Shown here one piece after another: positions 7,465 to 15,763 of a stretch of 64,000 nt of DNA. Source of the DNA: CAVRJC01 sp963721435 (GTDB lineage Bacteria; Actinomycetota; Acidimicrobiia; IMCC26256; DASPTH01). A model generated the notes under the pieces. The model searched no databases and was not told the DNA's origin. It worked only from the letters and a program-made list of their open reading frames with translations. The stretch is taken from NCBI GenBank assembly GCA_963721435.1, contig CAVRJC010000012.1, positions 1 to 64,000 of the forward strand, given 5' to 3'. A program made the translations under genes and the position numbers. Each line of letters opens with the position of its first letter. Positions within the stretch are counted from its first letter, which is position 1.

Positions 7465-9270
7465 ATGGGAAGCCATCAGAGTGTGCTCGTGCGGTATGAA
7501 CCGGTGGTCAAGGAGCGCACGTCGGGGCCGGCGCCGAATCTGATCGACTACGACGCAGCAGTCCGGGAGTTCTCGTGGTCGTCGGCACGTCGCGAGCTCC
7601 ACGGGCTCCCCGGTGGTGCGCTCAACATCGGGTACGAGTGCGTCGACCGGCACGCCGAGGGGTCACGGCGCGAGCACATCGCGATCAGATGGTTGGGCAA
7701 GGCCGGCGACACGCGCGACTTCACCTTCGAGAACCTGAGGACGCTGACCAACCGTTTCGCCAACGTGTTGGACGCCCTGAACGTCGCGCGCGGCGACCGC
7801 GTGTTCGTGGTGACCGGCCGGATCCCGGAGCTCGACATCTCGGTGCTCGGCGCGCTCAAGCACGGGAGTGTCGCGTGCACGCTCTTCTCCGCATTCGGCC
7901 CGGAGCCGATCCGTCAACGGCTCGCCATCGGCGCGGGAACCGTCCTCGTCACGACCGAGCGCCTCTACCGCCGGAAGATCGCCCCGATCCGCGCCTCCCT
8001 GCCCGAGCTCGAGCACGTGCTGATCGTCGGCGGCGACGACGCGCCCACGTCGATACCCGGCACTCTCGACTACTCGGCACTGCTCGCCGAAGCCGACGAC
8101 GAGTTCGACGTCGCGGCGACCGATCCCGAGGACATCGCGCTCCTGCACTTCACGAGCGGCACGACCGGCATCCCCAAGGGCGCCCTCCACGCGCACGAAG
8201 CGGTGCTCGCCCACCTCGTGACCGGCCAGTACGCGCTCGACTTGCATCCCGACGACGTGTTCTGGTGCACGGCAGACCCGGGTTGGGTCACCGGCACGTC
8301 GTACGGAATCGTGTCGCCCCTCGCGAACGGCGTCTCCAGCATCGTCGACGAGTGCGAGTTCGACGCGCAGCGTTGGCTGTCGATCCTCGAGGACCAGCAG
8401 GTGAGCGTCTGGTACACCGCGCCCACCGCGGTGCGGATGATGATGAAGGCCGGCACCGACGCGACCCGGAAGCACCAGTTCCCGTGCCTACGGTTCGTCG
8501 CGAGCGTGGGCGAGCCGCTCAACCCCGAGGCGGTGCGTTGGGGCCAGGAGGCCTTGGGCCTCCCCATCCACGACAACTGGTGGCAGACGGAGACCGGGGG
8601 GATCATGATCGCCAACTTCGCTTCGATGGACATCCGCCCCGGCTCCATGGGACGACCGTTACCCGGGATCGACGCCGCGATCCTCCGACGCGACGAGCAC
8701 GGCGACCTGGTCATGCACGACGGCGAGCCCACGATCGTCGCCGAGCCGATGGTCGAAGGCGAGCTTGCGCTTCGACGGGGATGGCCGTCGATGTTCCGCG
8801 GCTATCTCGGTGAGCCGGACCGGTACGCGAAAGCGTTCGTCGGCGACTGGTACCTGAGTGGCGACCTCGCGATGCGTGACGCCGACGGCTACTTCTGGTT
8901 CGTCGGGCGGTCAGACGACGTCATCAAGTCGGCCGGGCACCTGATCGGCCCGTTCGAGGTGGAGAGCGCCCTCATGGAACACCCGGCCGTCGCCGAGGCC
9001 GGAGTGATCGGCAAGCCCGACGCGGTCATCGGCGAGCTGGTGAAGGCGTTCGTCGTGTTGCGCCCCGGGTACGAGCCGACCGACGCGCTCCGGCTCGAGC
9101 TGATCGGCCACGGCCGCGCGCGCCTGGGAGCTGCCATCGCCCCCAAGGAGCTCGATTTCTGCGACGACCTGCCCAAGACCCGCAGCGGCAAGATCATGCG
9201 ACGGCTGTTGCGCGCCCGCGAGCTGGGCCTACCCGTTGGCGATCTTTCGACCCTGGAGTTCGGAGCATGA
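7465..9270 (+). CDS. Acetyl-CoA synthetase-like acyl-CoA synthetase
   Basis: A 601-residue ANL enzyme of the Acs branch: P-loop HFTSGTTGIPKGA, the AMP-contact motif DNWWQTETGG, a TGD-equivalent (LSGDLAMRDADGYFWFVGR) and the acetylatable catalytic lysine in KTRSGKIMRR. It activates acetate or a short acid to acyl-CoA via acyl-AMP. The ATG at 7465 lies only 10 nt from dormancy box 1 and has no clear ribosome-binding site; the GTG codons at 7483 or 7489 are plausible true starts, 7489 fitting a leaderless transcript. First gene of a five-gene operon; its stop overlaps the E1alpha ATG (ATGA). Confidence 0.85.
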   Translation: MGSHQSVLVRYEPVVKERTSGPAPNLIDYDAAVREFSWSSARRELHGLPGGALNIGYECVDRHAEGSRREHIAIRWLGKAGDTRDFTFENLRTLTNRFANVLDALNVARGDRVFVVTGRIPELDISVLGALKHGSVACTLFSAFGPEPIRQRLAIGAGTVLVTTERLYRRKIAPIRASLPELEHVLIVGGDDAPTSIPGTLDYSALLAEADDEFDVAATDPEDIALLHFTSGTTGIPKGALHAHEAVLAHLVTGQYALDLHPDDVFWCTADPGWVTGTSYGIVSPLANGVSSIVDECEFDAQRWLSILEDQQVSVWYTAPTAVRMMMKAGTDATRKHQFPCLRFVASVGEPLNPEAVRWGQEALGLPIHDNWWQTETGGIMIANFASMDIRPGSMGRPLPGIDAAILRRDEHGDLVMHDGEPTIVAEPMVEGELALRRGWPSMFRGYLGEPDRYAKAFVGDWYLSGDLAMRDADGYFWFVGRSDDVIKSAGHLIGPFEVESALMEHPAVAEAGVIGKPDAVIGELVKAFVVLRPGYEPTDALRLELIGHGRARLGAAIAPKELDFCDDLPKTRSGKIMRRLLRARELGLPVGDLSTLEFGA

Positions 9271-10244
9271 GCCCCGACCTCGACCAGGAGCACGCACGCC
9301 ACCTCCACCTCGAGATGCTGCGCATCCGCCGGTTCGAGGAACGTTGCGTCGAGCTCTACAGCGCCACCAAGATCCGCGGGTTCATGCACCTCTACATCGG
9401 CGAGGAAGCCGTCGCTGTCGGGATCATGCAGGCACTCGGCGCGGAAGACGCGGTCGTCGCGACGTATCGAGAGCACGGGCATGCACTCGCGCGCGGCGTG
9501 CCGGCCGACTCGATCATGGCGGAGATGTTCGGCAAGGTCGAGGGATGCAGCCGCGGCCGCGGAGGCTCGATGCACCTGTTCGACGCGTCGACGCGCTTCT
9601 ACGGCGGCAACGCGATCGTGGGTGGCGGGCTCCCGCTCGCGGTCGGGCTCGCCCTCGCCGACAAGATGGAATCGCGGCCCCGCGTCACCGCGTGCTTCTT
9701 CGGTGAGGGCGCGGTCGCCGAAGGCGAGTTCCACGAGTCGATGAACCTCGCGGCGCTGTGGGGCCTCCCCGTGCTCTTCTGCTGCGAGAACAACCTCTAC
9801 GCGATGGGTACCGCGCTGGACCGTTCCGAGTCCGAGGTCGAGCTCACGGTCAAGGCCGCGAGCTACGAGATGCCGGCCTGGACCGTCGACGGCATGGACG
9901 TGCTCGCAGTGGAGCGCGCGGCTCACCGCGCCGTGGCCGCGGCACGAGCCGGCGCAGGGCCGCAATTCCTGGAGCTGCAGACCTACCGGTTCCGCGCGCA
10001 TTCGATGTACGACCCGGAGCTGTACCGCGACAAGGCCGAGGTCGAGCGCTGGAAGGAGCGCGATCCGCTCACACTGAGCGAGTTGCGACTCCGCGAGCTC
10101 GGGTACCTGGACGACTCGATCCTCGAGACACTGGAACGGGCGGTCGCGGACGAGATCGACCACGCCGTCGACTTCGCAGAGGCGGGGACTCTCGAACCGG
10201 TCGAGGATCTCACCCGCTTCGTGTACTCCGAGCCCGCGCCATGA
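9267..10244 (+). CDS. 2-oxoacid dehydrogenase E1 component, alpha subunit (pyruvate/acetoin type)
   Basis: A 325-residue thiamin-diphosphate enzyme subunit. The ThDP-binding motif runs over 146-176 (GEGAVAEG to CENN; the usual GDG is GEG here). Together with the beta subunit it decarboxylates a 2-oxoacid (or cleaves acetoin) and passes the acyl group to the E2 lipoyl arm. The sequence is closest in style to AcoA/PdhA of the heterotetrameric class. It overlaps both neighbours by 4 nt, so expression is coupled. Which substrate is used cannot be read from sequence. Confidence 0.88.
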   Translation: MSPDLDQEHARHLHLEMLRIRRFEERCVELYSATKIRGFMHLYIGEEAVAVGIMQALGAEDAVVATYREHGHALARGVPADSIMAEMFGKVEGCSRGRGGSMHLFDASTRFYGGNAIVGGGLPLAVGLALADKMESRPRVTACFFGEGAVAEGEFHESMNLAALWGLPVLFCCENNLYAMGTALDRSESEVELTVKAASYEMPAWTVDGMDVLAVERAAHRAVAAARAGAGPQFLELQTYRFRAHSMYDPELYRDKAEVERWKERDPLTLSELRLRELGYLDDSILETLERAVADEIDHAVDFAEAGTLEPVEDLTRFVYSEPAP

Positions 10245-11242
10245 CCGTCACCGCTCCCGCGTCACGCACGACATTCCGAGAGGCGATCCGATCCGCGATC
10301 CGTACCGCGCTCGAGCACGACTCGAGGGTCTTCGTGATGGGCGAGGACGTCGGTCGTTACGGAGGCTGCTTCGCGGTCACCAAGGGGCTGCTGGACGAAT
10401 TCGGGCCGGAGCGCATTCGCGACACGCCGTTGTCGGAGTCGGCGTTCGTGGGAGCCGGTATCGGCGCCGCACTGGGTGGGATGCGCCCGATCGTCGAGAT
10501 CATGACGGTGAACTTCAGCCTGCTCGCGCTCGATCAGATCCTCAACAATGCGGCAACCCTGCGGTACATGTCGGGGGGCCAGTTCCACGTACCCATCGTG
10601 ATCCGCATGACAACCGGAGCCGGTCGACAGCTCGCGGCCCAGCACTCGCATTCCCTCGACGGGTGGTACGCGCACATCCCCGGGATCAAGGTGCTCACGC
10701 CCGCGACCGTCGCCGATGCCCACGGGATGCTCCTCGCCGCGGTCGAGGATCCCGACCCGGTACTGATCTTCGAGCACGGCGGCCTCTACGGCCTCGAAGG
10801 AGAGTGGGATCCCGACGCGGGAGCCGTCGACATCGAGCGCGCCGCGGTCCGACGCCCCGGGCACGACGTGTCACTCATCACGTACGGCGGCACCGTGCGG
10901 CACGCGATGGCGGCAGCCGACGAGCTCGCCACCGACGGCATCGACGCGGAGGTCCTCGACTTGCGCGTGCTCCGCCCCCTCGACACGGACGCGATCGTCG
11001 GCAGCGTGCGCCGTACCCATCGCGTCGTGCTGGTCGACGAAGGATGGCGCAGCGGCAGCATCGCCGCGGAGGTGAGCGCGCGCATCATGGAGCAGGCGTT
11101 CTACGATCTCGACGCTCCGGTCGCGCGCGTCTGCAGTGCGGAAGTGCCCATGCCGTACGCGAAGCACCTCGAAGACGCCGCACTCCCAGACCCGGGGGCA
11201 ATCGCCGCCGCGGCGAGGGAGGTGATCCGGGCCGATGGATGA
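10241..11242 (+). CDS. 2-oxoacid dehydrogenase E1 component, beta subunit
   Basis: A 333-residue transketolase-like beta subunit, from the ATG that overlaps the alpha-subunit stop. It has the conserved start (FREAIRSAIRTALEHD), GEDVGRYGG, the ThDP-proximal DTPLSESAFVGAGIGAA segment and the C-terminal domain ending near VPMPYAKHLEDAALPD, typical of PdhB/AcoB. Length is normal for the family. It overlaps the E2 start by 8 nt. Confidence 0.88.
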   Translation: MTVTAPASRTTFREAIRSAIRTALEHDSRVFVMGEDVGRYGGCFAVTKGLLDEFGPERIRDTPLSESAFVGAGIGAALGGMRPIVEIMTVNFSLLALDQILNNAATLRYMSGGQFHVPIVIRMTTGAGRQLAAQHSHSLDGWYAHIPGIKVLTPATVADAHGMLLAAVEDPDPVLIFEHGGLYGLEGEWDPDAGAVDIERAAVRRPGHDVSLITYGGTVRHAMAAADELATDGIDAEVLDLRVLRPLDTDAIVGSVRRTHRVVLVDEGWRSGSIAAEVSARIMEQAFYDLDAPVARVCSAEVPMPYAKHLEDAALPDPGAIAAAAREVIRADG

Positions 11243-12464
11243 GTTCAGGATGCCGTCACTCGGCGCCGACATGGAGGCCGGCACGGTCATCGAGTGGCTC
11301 GTGAAGCCCGGCGACCACGTGCATCACGGTGACATCGTCGCGGTCGTGGACACCGACAAGGCCGACGTCGATGTCGAGATCTTCCAGGACGGTGTGATCG
11401 ACCGGATCCTCGTCCCGACCGGTGAGAAGGTGCCGGTCGGAACGCCATTGGCGACCGTGGCCGGAACCGAGCAACAACGCGAGCCGGTTCCCCCGCCCCA
11501 ACCGACGCCCCCACCCGAGCCGACGCCTCCAGCCGAGCCGACGCCTCCACCCGAACCGGTACCGCCGCCCGAGCCCCTGCCGCCGCCCGTCGCTGCGGGC
11601 GAGCACGCGGTGAGCACGAGTGAGCGCCCACCCTCGCCGATCCTGCGACGGCTCGCCAAGCATCTGAACGTCGATCTCGACGGTGTGCACGGCAGCGGAC
11701 CGGGCGGTGCCATCACCCGCGCCGACATCGAGGCGGCGGCGAGCACACGGGAAACGCCGCAACCGACGCCGGACGACGACCTGGCGCGGATGGAGAGTCG
11801 CACGTCGGCGATGCGTGACGCGATCGCACGGCTGATGGCACGGTCGAAGCGCGAGATTCCCCACTACTACCTGGGCACCGACGTCGATTTCGCGGCGGCA
11901 CGCTCGTGGCTCGACGAGACCAACCGCGAGCGTCCCGCCAGTGAACGCCTGCTGCCCGCGGTGCTGTTGATCAGGGCCGTCGCGCTGGCCACGCGCACGG
12001 TTCCCGGGCTGAACGGCACGTGGGCCGACGGCCGCATGCACCCGGCGGACGCGGTGCACGTCGGGGTCGCCATCTCATTGCGCGGAGGCGGGCTCATCGC
12101 GCCGGCGATCCACGACGCCGACCAGAAGTCGATCGATGAGCTCCAGCACGATCTGCGGGATCTCGTCACGCGCACGCGCTCGGGTCGCCTGCGAAGCTCC
12201 GAGATGTCAGATTCGACGATCACGGTCACGAACCTGGGCGAGCAAGGCGTCGCCTCCGTCTACGGGGTGATCTACCCGCCCCAGGTCGCGCTCGTGGGTT
12301 TCGGCAAGATCGCGGACCGACCGTGGGCGCACGCTGGCATGATCGGCATCCGCCCGGTGATCTCGACGACACTCGCCGCGGACCACCGCGCCAGCGATGG
12401 GCACACCGGTGCCCGCTTCCTCAACGCGATCGATCACCGCCTCCAGGACCCGGGATCACTGTGA
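11235..12464 (+). CDS. 2-oxoacid dehydrogenase E2 (dihydrolipoamide acyltransferase)
   Basis: A 409-residue E2 in order: one lipoyl domain with the lipoylated lysine K42 in DTDKA; a Pro/Glu/Thr-rich flexible linker (about 82-118); an E3/E1-binding domain (133-166, SPILRRLAKHLNVDL and GxGPGGxIT); and a CAT-type acyltransferase domain with H384 and D388 in DHRASDG. It moves the acyl group from lipoamide to CoA, or possibly to the ACP encoded next. No E3 gene is present in the operon, so lipoamide dehydrogenase must come from elsewhere. Confidence 0.9.
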   Translation: MDEFRMPSLGADMEAGTVIEWLVKPGDHVHHGDIVAVVDTDKADVDVEIFQDGVIDRILVPTGEKVPVGTPLATVAGTEQQREPVPPPQPTPPPEPTPPAEPTPPPEPVPPPEPLPPPVAAGEHAVSTSERPPSPILRRLAKHLNVDLDGVHGSGPGGAITRADIEAAASTRETPQPTPDDDLARMESRTSAMRDAIARLMARSKREIPHYYLGTDVDFAAARSWLDETNRERPASERLLPAVLLIRAVALATRTVPGLNGTWADGRMHPADAVHVGVAISLRGGGLIAPAIHDADQKSIDELQHDLRDLVTRTRSGRLRSSEMSDSTITVTNLGEQGVASVYGVIYPPQVALVGFGKIADRPWAHAGMIGIRPVISTTLAADHRASDGHTGARFLNAIDHRLQDPGSL

Positions 12465-12712
12465 TCGCAGCTGACATCGACCAGATCGTGCGCGTGGCGC
12501 TTTCGCGGATTGCCCCGGAAGCCGACCTCGAGGAGCTCGATCCGAATGTCGACATCCACGAGGAGCTCGACATCGATTCGATGGACTTCCTCAACTTCGT
12601 CGTCGACCTGGAAGCAGCAACTGGTGTCGACATCCCGGAGCGCGACTACCCGCATCTCCGCACGTTCGCCGGTTGTGTCGACTACCTGCGATCTCACACC
12701 GCGCCCCACTGA
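12461..12712 (+). CDS. Acyl carrier protein
   Basis: An 83-residue acidic protein starting at a GTG that overlaps the E2 stop (GTGA). The phosphopantetheine attachment motif is IDSMDFLNFV with Ser40 as the modified residue; the four-helix ACP pattern is complete. Placement at the end of an acyl-CoA synthetase/E1/E2 operon is unusual for an ACP and suggests it receives or supplies the acyl group handled by the complex. Ends 12 nt before dormancy box 2. Confidence 0.85.
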   Translation: MIAADIDQIVRVALSRIAPEADLEELDPNVDIHEELDIDSMDFLNFVVDLEAATGVDIPERDYPHLRTFAGCVDYLRSHTAPH

Positions 12713-12724
12713 GCCGCGGACCTT

Positions 12725-12739
12725 GTGACCTTCGGCCCT
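12725..12739 (+). promoter_or_regulatory. DosR-like dormancy box 2
   Basis: GTGACCTTCGGCCCT. The identical 15-mer occurs in the opposite orientation at 15715-15729. It lies in the gap between the ACP gene and the FMN-binding split-barrel protein, about 88 nt before that start codon. Confidence 0.65.
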
Positions 12740-12819
12740 GGCCACGAGCGAAGCAGCCCGACACGCTCGGATCATGCAGCTCACCTTCGCGCCGGACGAG
12801 GGCAGAGAGCACGCGTCCG

Positions 12820-13284
12820 ATGCTCGGTGAGCTCGACGACGACCAGGTCGAGGCGGTGCTCCGCGCCGAGGTCGTCGGGCGGATCGGTTGCCACGATGCG
12901 GGTCGGCCGTACGTCGTGCCGATCACGTACGCGTACGACGGCGATGCGGTCTACGGCCACAGCGTCGAGGGCCAGAAGCTCCACATGATGCGAGCCAACC
13001 CCTTCGTCTGCTTCGAGGTGGAACAGGTCGACGACCTCGCGAACTGGCGGAGCGTGATCGCCTTCGGCGAGTTCCAGCAGCTCGCCGGCGACGACGCGCA
13101 ACACGCGCTCGAACTGCTCGTGAACCGGCTCGCACCCCTTGTGACCAGCGCGACCGCCCATCCCGACGTCGCGGAGACATCGGCCATCGGATCCGAAGGA
13201 CACGGACGCGAACGCACCCCCGAGTCCGCCGTGTTGTACCGCATCATCCTGCAGGAGAAGACGGGCCGCTACGAGAAGCGGTGA
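12820..13284 (+). CDS. Pyridoxamine 5'-phosphate oxidase-like FMN-binding split-barrel protein
   Basis: A 154-residue PNPOx-like/flavin-reductase-like split barrel: the N-terminal helix leads into VVGRIGCHDAGRPYVVPITYAYDGD and then GHSVEGQKLHMMRANP, the usual flavin-binding face. Such proteins bind FMN or F420; activity is not predictable. The DosR regulon of M. tuberculosis contains a protein of this fold (Rv3129), and here a dormancy box is 88 nt upstream. The ATG at 12820 begins exactly where the domain starts; no strong ribosome-binding site is visible. Confidence 0.8.
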   Translation: MLGELDDDQVEAVLRAEVVGRIGCHDAGRPYVVPITYAYDGDAVYGHSVEGQKLHMMRANPFVCFEVEQVDDLANWRSVIAFGEFQQLAGDDAQHALELLVNRLAPLVTSATAHPDVAETSAIGSEGHGRERTPESAVLYRIILQEKTGRYEKR

Positions 13285-13327
13285 CCGGCCTACTCCTTCG
13301 GTTTCGACCGGGACGAGCGCGACCGAG

Positions 13328-14812
13328 CTACCGCTGCTCACCCCGTGGTCGCATGATCGCCCCGAACCCGGCGGTCAGCGCGTCTTCGGGTGAGCACGAT
13401 GTGTCGATCACGGTGGCCGTCGGCCACGGAGAACTGTCCGCCGCCATACGTGCTGCGATCTCGCTGGTCGCGTCGGAGGGATCGGTGCCGGCACTCGCCC
13501 GAACCGCCAGGCGCGCGCGCGCCACGTCGACCGGCGCGACGCAGCGCAACTCGTGCAGATCGCTGGCAGTGTCGTTCGCCAGGGCCTTCGCCTCCTCACG
13601 CCAGCGCGGATCGGTCCAGGATGCATCGAGGATCACCGGCTCACCGCGTTCGAGCAGTCCCCGCGCGCGCTCGAGCAGTGATCGATACGTCGCGGCGGTC
13701 GCGCGCTCGTCGTACAGGCCCTGGCCATACGCGTCGCGCCCGTGCGTCGTGTGGCCGACGCCGGCGAGGTCCTTGCGCAGCTCATCCGACCGCAACACGA
13801 CCCATCCCATCCGATCGCCCAGGCCGGCGGCCAACGTGGACTTGCCGGTGCCGGGCAGGCCGCCGACCAGCGTGAGCCCCACGCGACCCCGCAGGAGGCG
13901 CTCGGAGGTCAGCTGGAGCAGCAGGCGGGCATCGTCGGCGGCCGTCGCGTCGCCTTGGGCAACGCGCAGGCACGCCACCTTCGCTCGCACGTGGGCCCGG
14001 TACGCGATGTAGTGGTGCGCCAGCGTCTCCGGATACGTCTCTCCCGCGAACTCGCGGTACCACGCAAGGAACCGCGCACCGGCATCCGCGGCACCGACAC
14101 GTTCGAGGTCCATCGCGAGGAAGGCAACGTCCGCCAGCACGTCGCCGTAGCGGAGTTGGTCGTCGAACTCGATGCAATCGAGGATGCGGGGCCCGTCGTC
14201 GAGGCAGAAGACGTCGTCGGCGAGCAGGTCGCCATGACCGTCCCGCACCTTCTGCTGTTCCACGCGCTGCGCGAAGAGCGGCCCACGACCGTCGAGGTAG
14301 CGGAGCGCGAGCTCCTCGACCGCACCCGCGATGTCCGGATCGAGCACGGAGCCCACGAAGGGCGCCATCGTGGCGAAGCTCGATTCCCATCTCGCGCGGG
14401 TGTTCTCGACGGAGCCCGCGGCGGCGATGACCGCCGAGGTCTCTGTCTGCGCATGGAACGTGGCGACGATCCGCGCCACCTCACGCAGGCACTCGTCGAC
14501 GGGCTGCTGGCGCACGAGGGTCGAGAGCCGGCGCTCGTCCGGCATTCGGCGCATCACGACCAGGTGATCGAGAGTGCGCCCGTCGACGTCGCGCACCTCG
14601 GCCACACCGAGGTAGACGTCGGGCGCCAGTCGCCGGTTCAACGCCACCTCCCGGTGACACATCTTCTCCCGCGCTTCGACGGTCGAGAAGTCGAGGAAGT
14701 CGAGCGTGACCGGCTTCTTCAGCTTGTAGACACGATCTCCGAGGAAGAAGACCGTCGAGATGTGGGTCTCCCGTACTCCCGCGGGGAGCCGCACGTTCGC
14801 CGAGTCGGTCAT
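13328..14812 (-). CDS. Bifunctional APH-like/AAA ATPase protein (Rv2004c-like)
   Basis: A 494-residue two-domain protein. Residues 1-300 resemble an aminoglycoside-phosphotransferase fold with the catalytic-loop remnant RDGHGDLLADD (190-200) and an acidic IEFDD. Residues 310-490 form a P-loop kinase with GLPGTGKST (318-326), like zeta-toxin/AAA_33 ATPases. This architecture and length match Rv2004c, a DosR-regulon member of unknown function in M. tuberculosis. The start at 14812 is chosen for the GGAGGAGGT immediately upstream. It follows the CBS gene by 29 nt and is the third gene of a hibernation-domain/CBS/APH operon. Confidence 0.8.
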   Translation of the reverse strand: MTDSANVRLPAGVRETHISTVFFLGDRVYKLKKPVTLDFLDFSTVEAREKMCHREVALNRRLAPDVYLGVAEVRDVDGRTLDHLVVMRRMPDERRLSTLVRQQPVDECLREVARIVATFHAQTETSAVIAAAGSVENTRARWESSFATMAPFVGSVLDPDIAGAVEELALRYLDGRGPLFAQRVEQQKVRDGHGDLLADDVFCLDDGPRILDCIEFDDQLRYGDVLADVAFLAMDLERVGAADAGARFLAWYREFAGETYPETLAHHYIAYRAHVRAKVACLRVAQGDATAADDARLLLQLTSERLLRGRVGLTLVGGLPGTGKSTLAAGLGDRMGWVVLRSDELRKDLAGVGHTTHGRDAYGQGLYDERATAATYRSLLERARGLLERGEPVILDASWTDPRWREEAKALANDTASDLHELRCVAPVDVARARLAVRASAGTDPSDATSEIAARMAADSSPWPTATVIDTSCSPEDALTAGFGAIMRPRGEQR

Positions 14813-14841
14813 TGCACCTCCTCCCACCTGGGCAAACGGCG

Positions 14842-15291
14842 TCAGCGAGGCCGGTCGGGCACGGGTGTTTCGTGATGACCGAAGATGATCTCACCGGTGA
14901 TCGGGCGCGCCACCGCACCAAGGTCGGTGATCAAGTCGACGAGCAGGTCGTCGACCGTCAGCATCCCCACGACCCGATCGTCTCTCACCAGCGGCAGTCG
15001 CCGGCAGGCGTGACTGCTGAGTATCGGCAGGGCGGTGCGCAGGTCGGCGTCCGCATGGATCGTGACGACCTCGGTGGTCATGACCGCGTCGATCCGCGCG
15101 TCGGCGGGCAACTTGCGCGCGACACCACGCACGACGATGTCACGATCCGTCACGATGCCGGCAAGACGTTCGCCGTCGAGCACGACCAATGCACCAACGT
15201 TCGCGCTCTCCATGACCCCGGCGGCATGTGACAACGTCGCATCCGGGGGAACGCTCACCATTCGCTTCCTGATTGCCTCGATTGCGCGCAC
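14842..15291 (-). CDS. CBS-domain pair protein (Hrp1-like)
   Basis: A 149-residue protein made almost entirely of two CBS motifs (SANVGALVVLDGERLAGIVTDRD and the later CRRLPLVRDDRVVGMLTVDDL region), the size of the hypoxic response protein Hrp1. CBS pairs sense adenine nucleotides or similar ligands. The GTG at 15291 is chosen for the AAGGAG 6 nt upstream. Middle gene of a three-gene minus-strand operon downstream of dormancy box 3. Confidence 0.85.
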   Translation of the reverse strand: MRAIEAIRKRMVSVPPDATLSHAAGVMESANVGALVVLDGERLAGIVTDRDIVVRGVARKLPADARIDAVMTTEVVTIHADADLRTALPILSSHACRRLPLVRDDRVVGMLTVDDLLVDLITDLGAVARPITGEIIFGHHETPVPDRPR

Positions 15292-15314
15292 CAACGTCTC
15301 CTTTGCGATTGTCG

Positions 15315-15614
15315 TCAGGTGAATGCGTCGGCTGGGACGATGAGCCCGTCGTGCCCGTCGTAGCGCCGAGAGAGAACCTGACCGCGCCCGCTCTCGGGGT
15401 CCACGAAGAACAGGAACGGCAGCTCGCCGTCGTCGAGCAGCTGCGTGGCATGCTCGCGCGCTTCCACGGGACGCGGGAAGTACGCGGGCCGCGACGCGGT
15501 CCGATCGCCGTGCTTCCATTCATGGTCTCCACCGGCTCGCAGCCGGGCGTGCTGAGATTCCACACGATGTGCGAGGCGTTCCAGCCGCTCACGGGCCGGA
15601 TCGGAGTGCTGCAC
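15315..15614 (-). CDS. Ribosome hibernation factor C-terminal-domain protein, short; upstream TGA within a likely longer frame
   Basis: A 99-residue protein whose last 45 residues (LLDDGELPFLFFVDPESG ... RRYDGHDGLIVPA) match the C-terminal dimerisation domain of long HPF/RaiA factors. The N-terminal ribosome-binding S30AE domain is absent. In mycobacteria a DosR-controlled factor (RafH) with a related C-terminus acts on ribosomes in hypoxia; function here is inferred. The GTG at 15614 has no ribosome-binding site, whereas an in-frame ATG at 15644 has GGAG 5 nt upstream but meets TGA after five codons (15629-15627). That TGA is either a mutation, an error or read through. Confidence 0.7.
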   Translation of the reverse strand: MQHSDPARERLERLAHRVESQHARLRAGGDHEWKHGDRTASRPAYFPRPVEAREHATQLLDDGELPFLFFVDPESGRGQVLSRRYDGHDGLIVPADAFT

Positions 15615-15714
15615 GAGCTCGACGTCTCACGACACCTTGCTCATGTTCTCTCCGTCCCGGTCGACCGTCGACGCGTCGTCTCGCCCAGCCTGCTCGCCTT
15701 CGCCGCGCATCCCT

Positions 15715-15729
15715 AGGGCCGAAGGTCAC
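15715..15729 (-). promoter_or_regulatory. DosR-like dormancy box 3 (divergent)
   Basis: Reads GTGACCTTCGGCCCT on the minus strand, identical to box 2. It sits between the hibernation-domain/CBS/APH operon (minus) and the cDPG-synthetase-like gene (plus); its centre is 42 nt before the GTG at 15764. Confidence 0.7.
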
Positions 15730-15763
15730 GGAGCGGCCACCGTCGCGTGCTAGGAACGCCACT

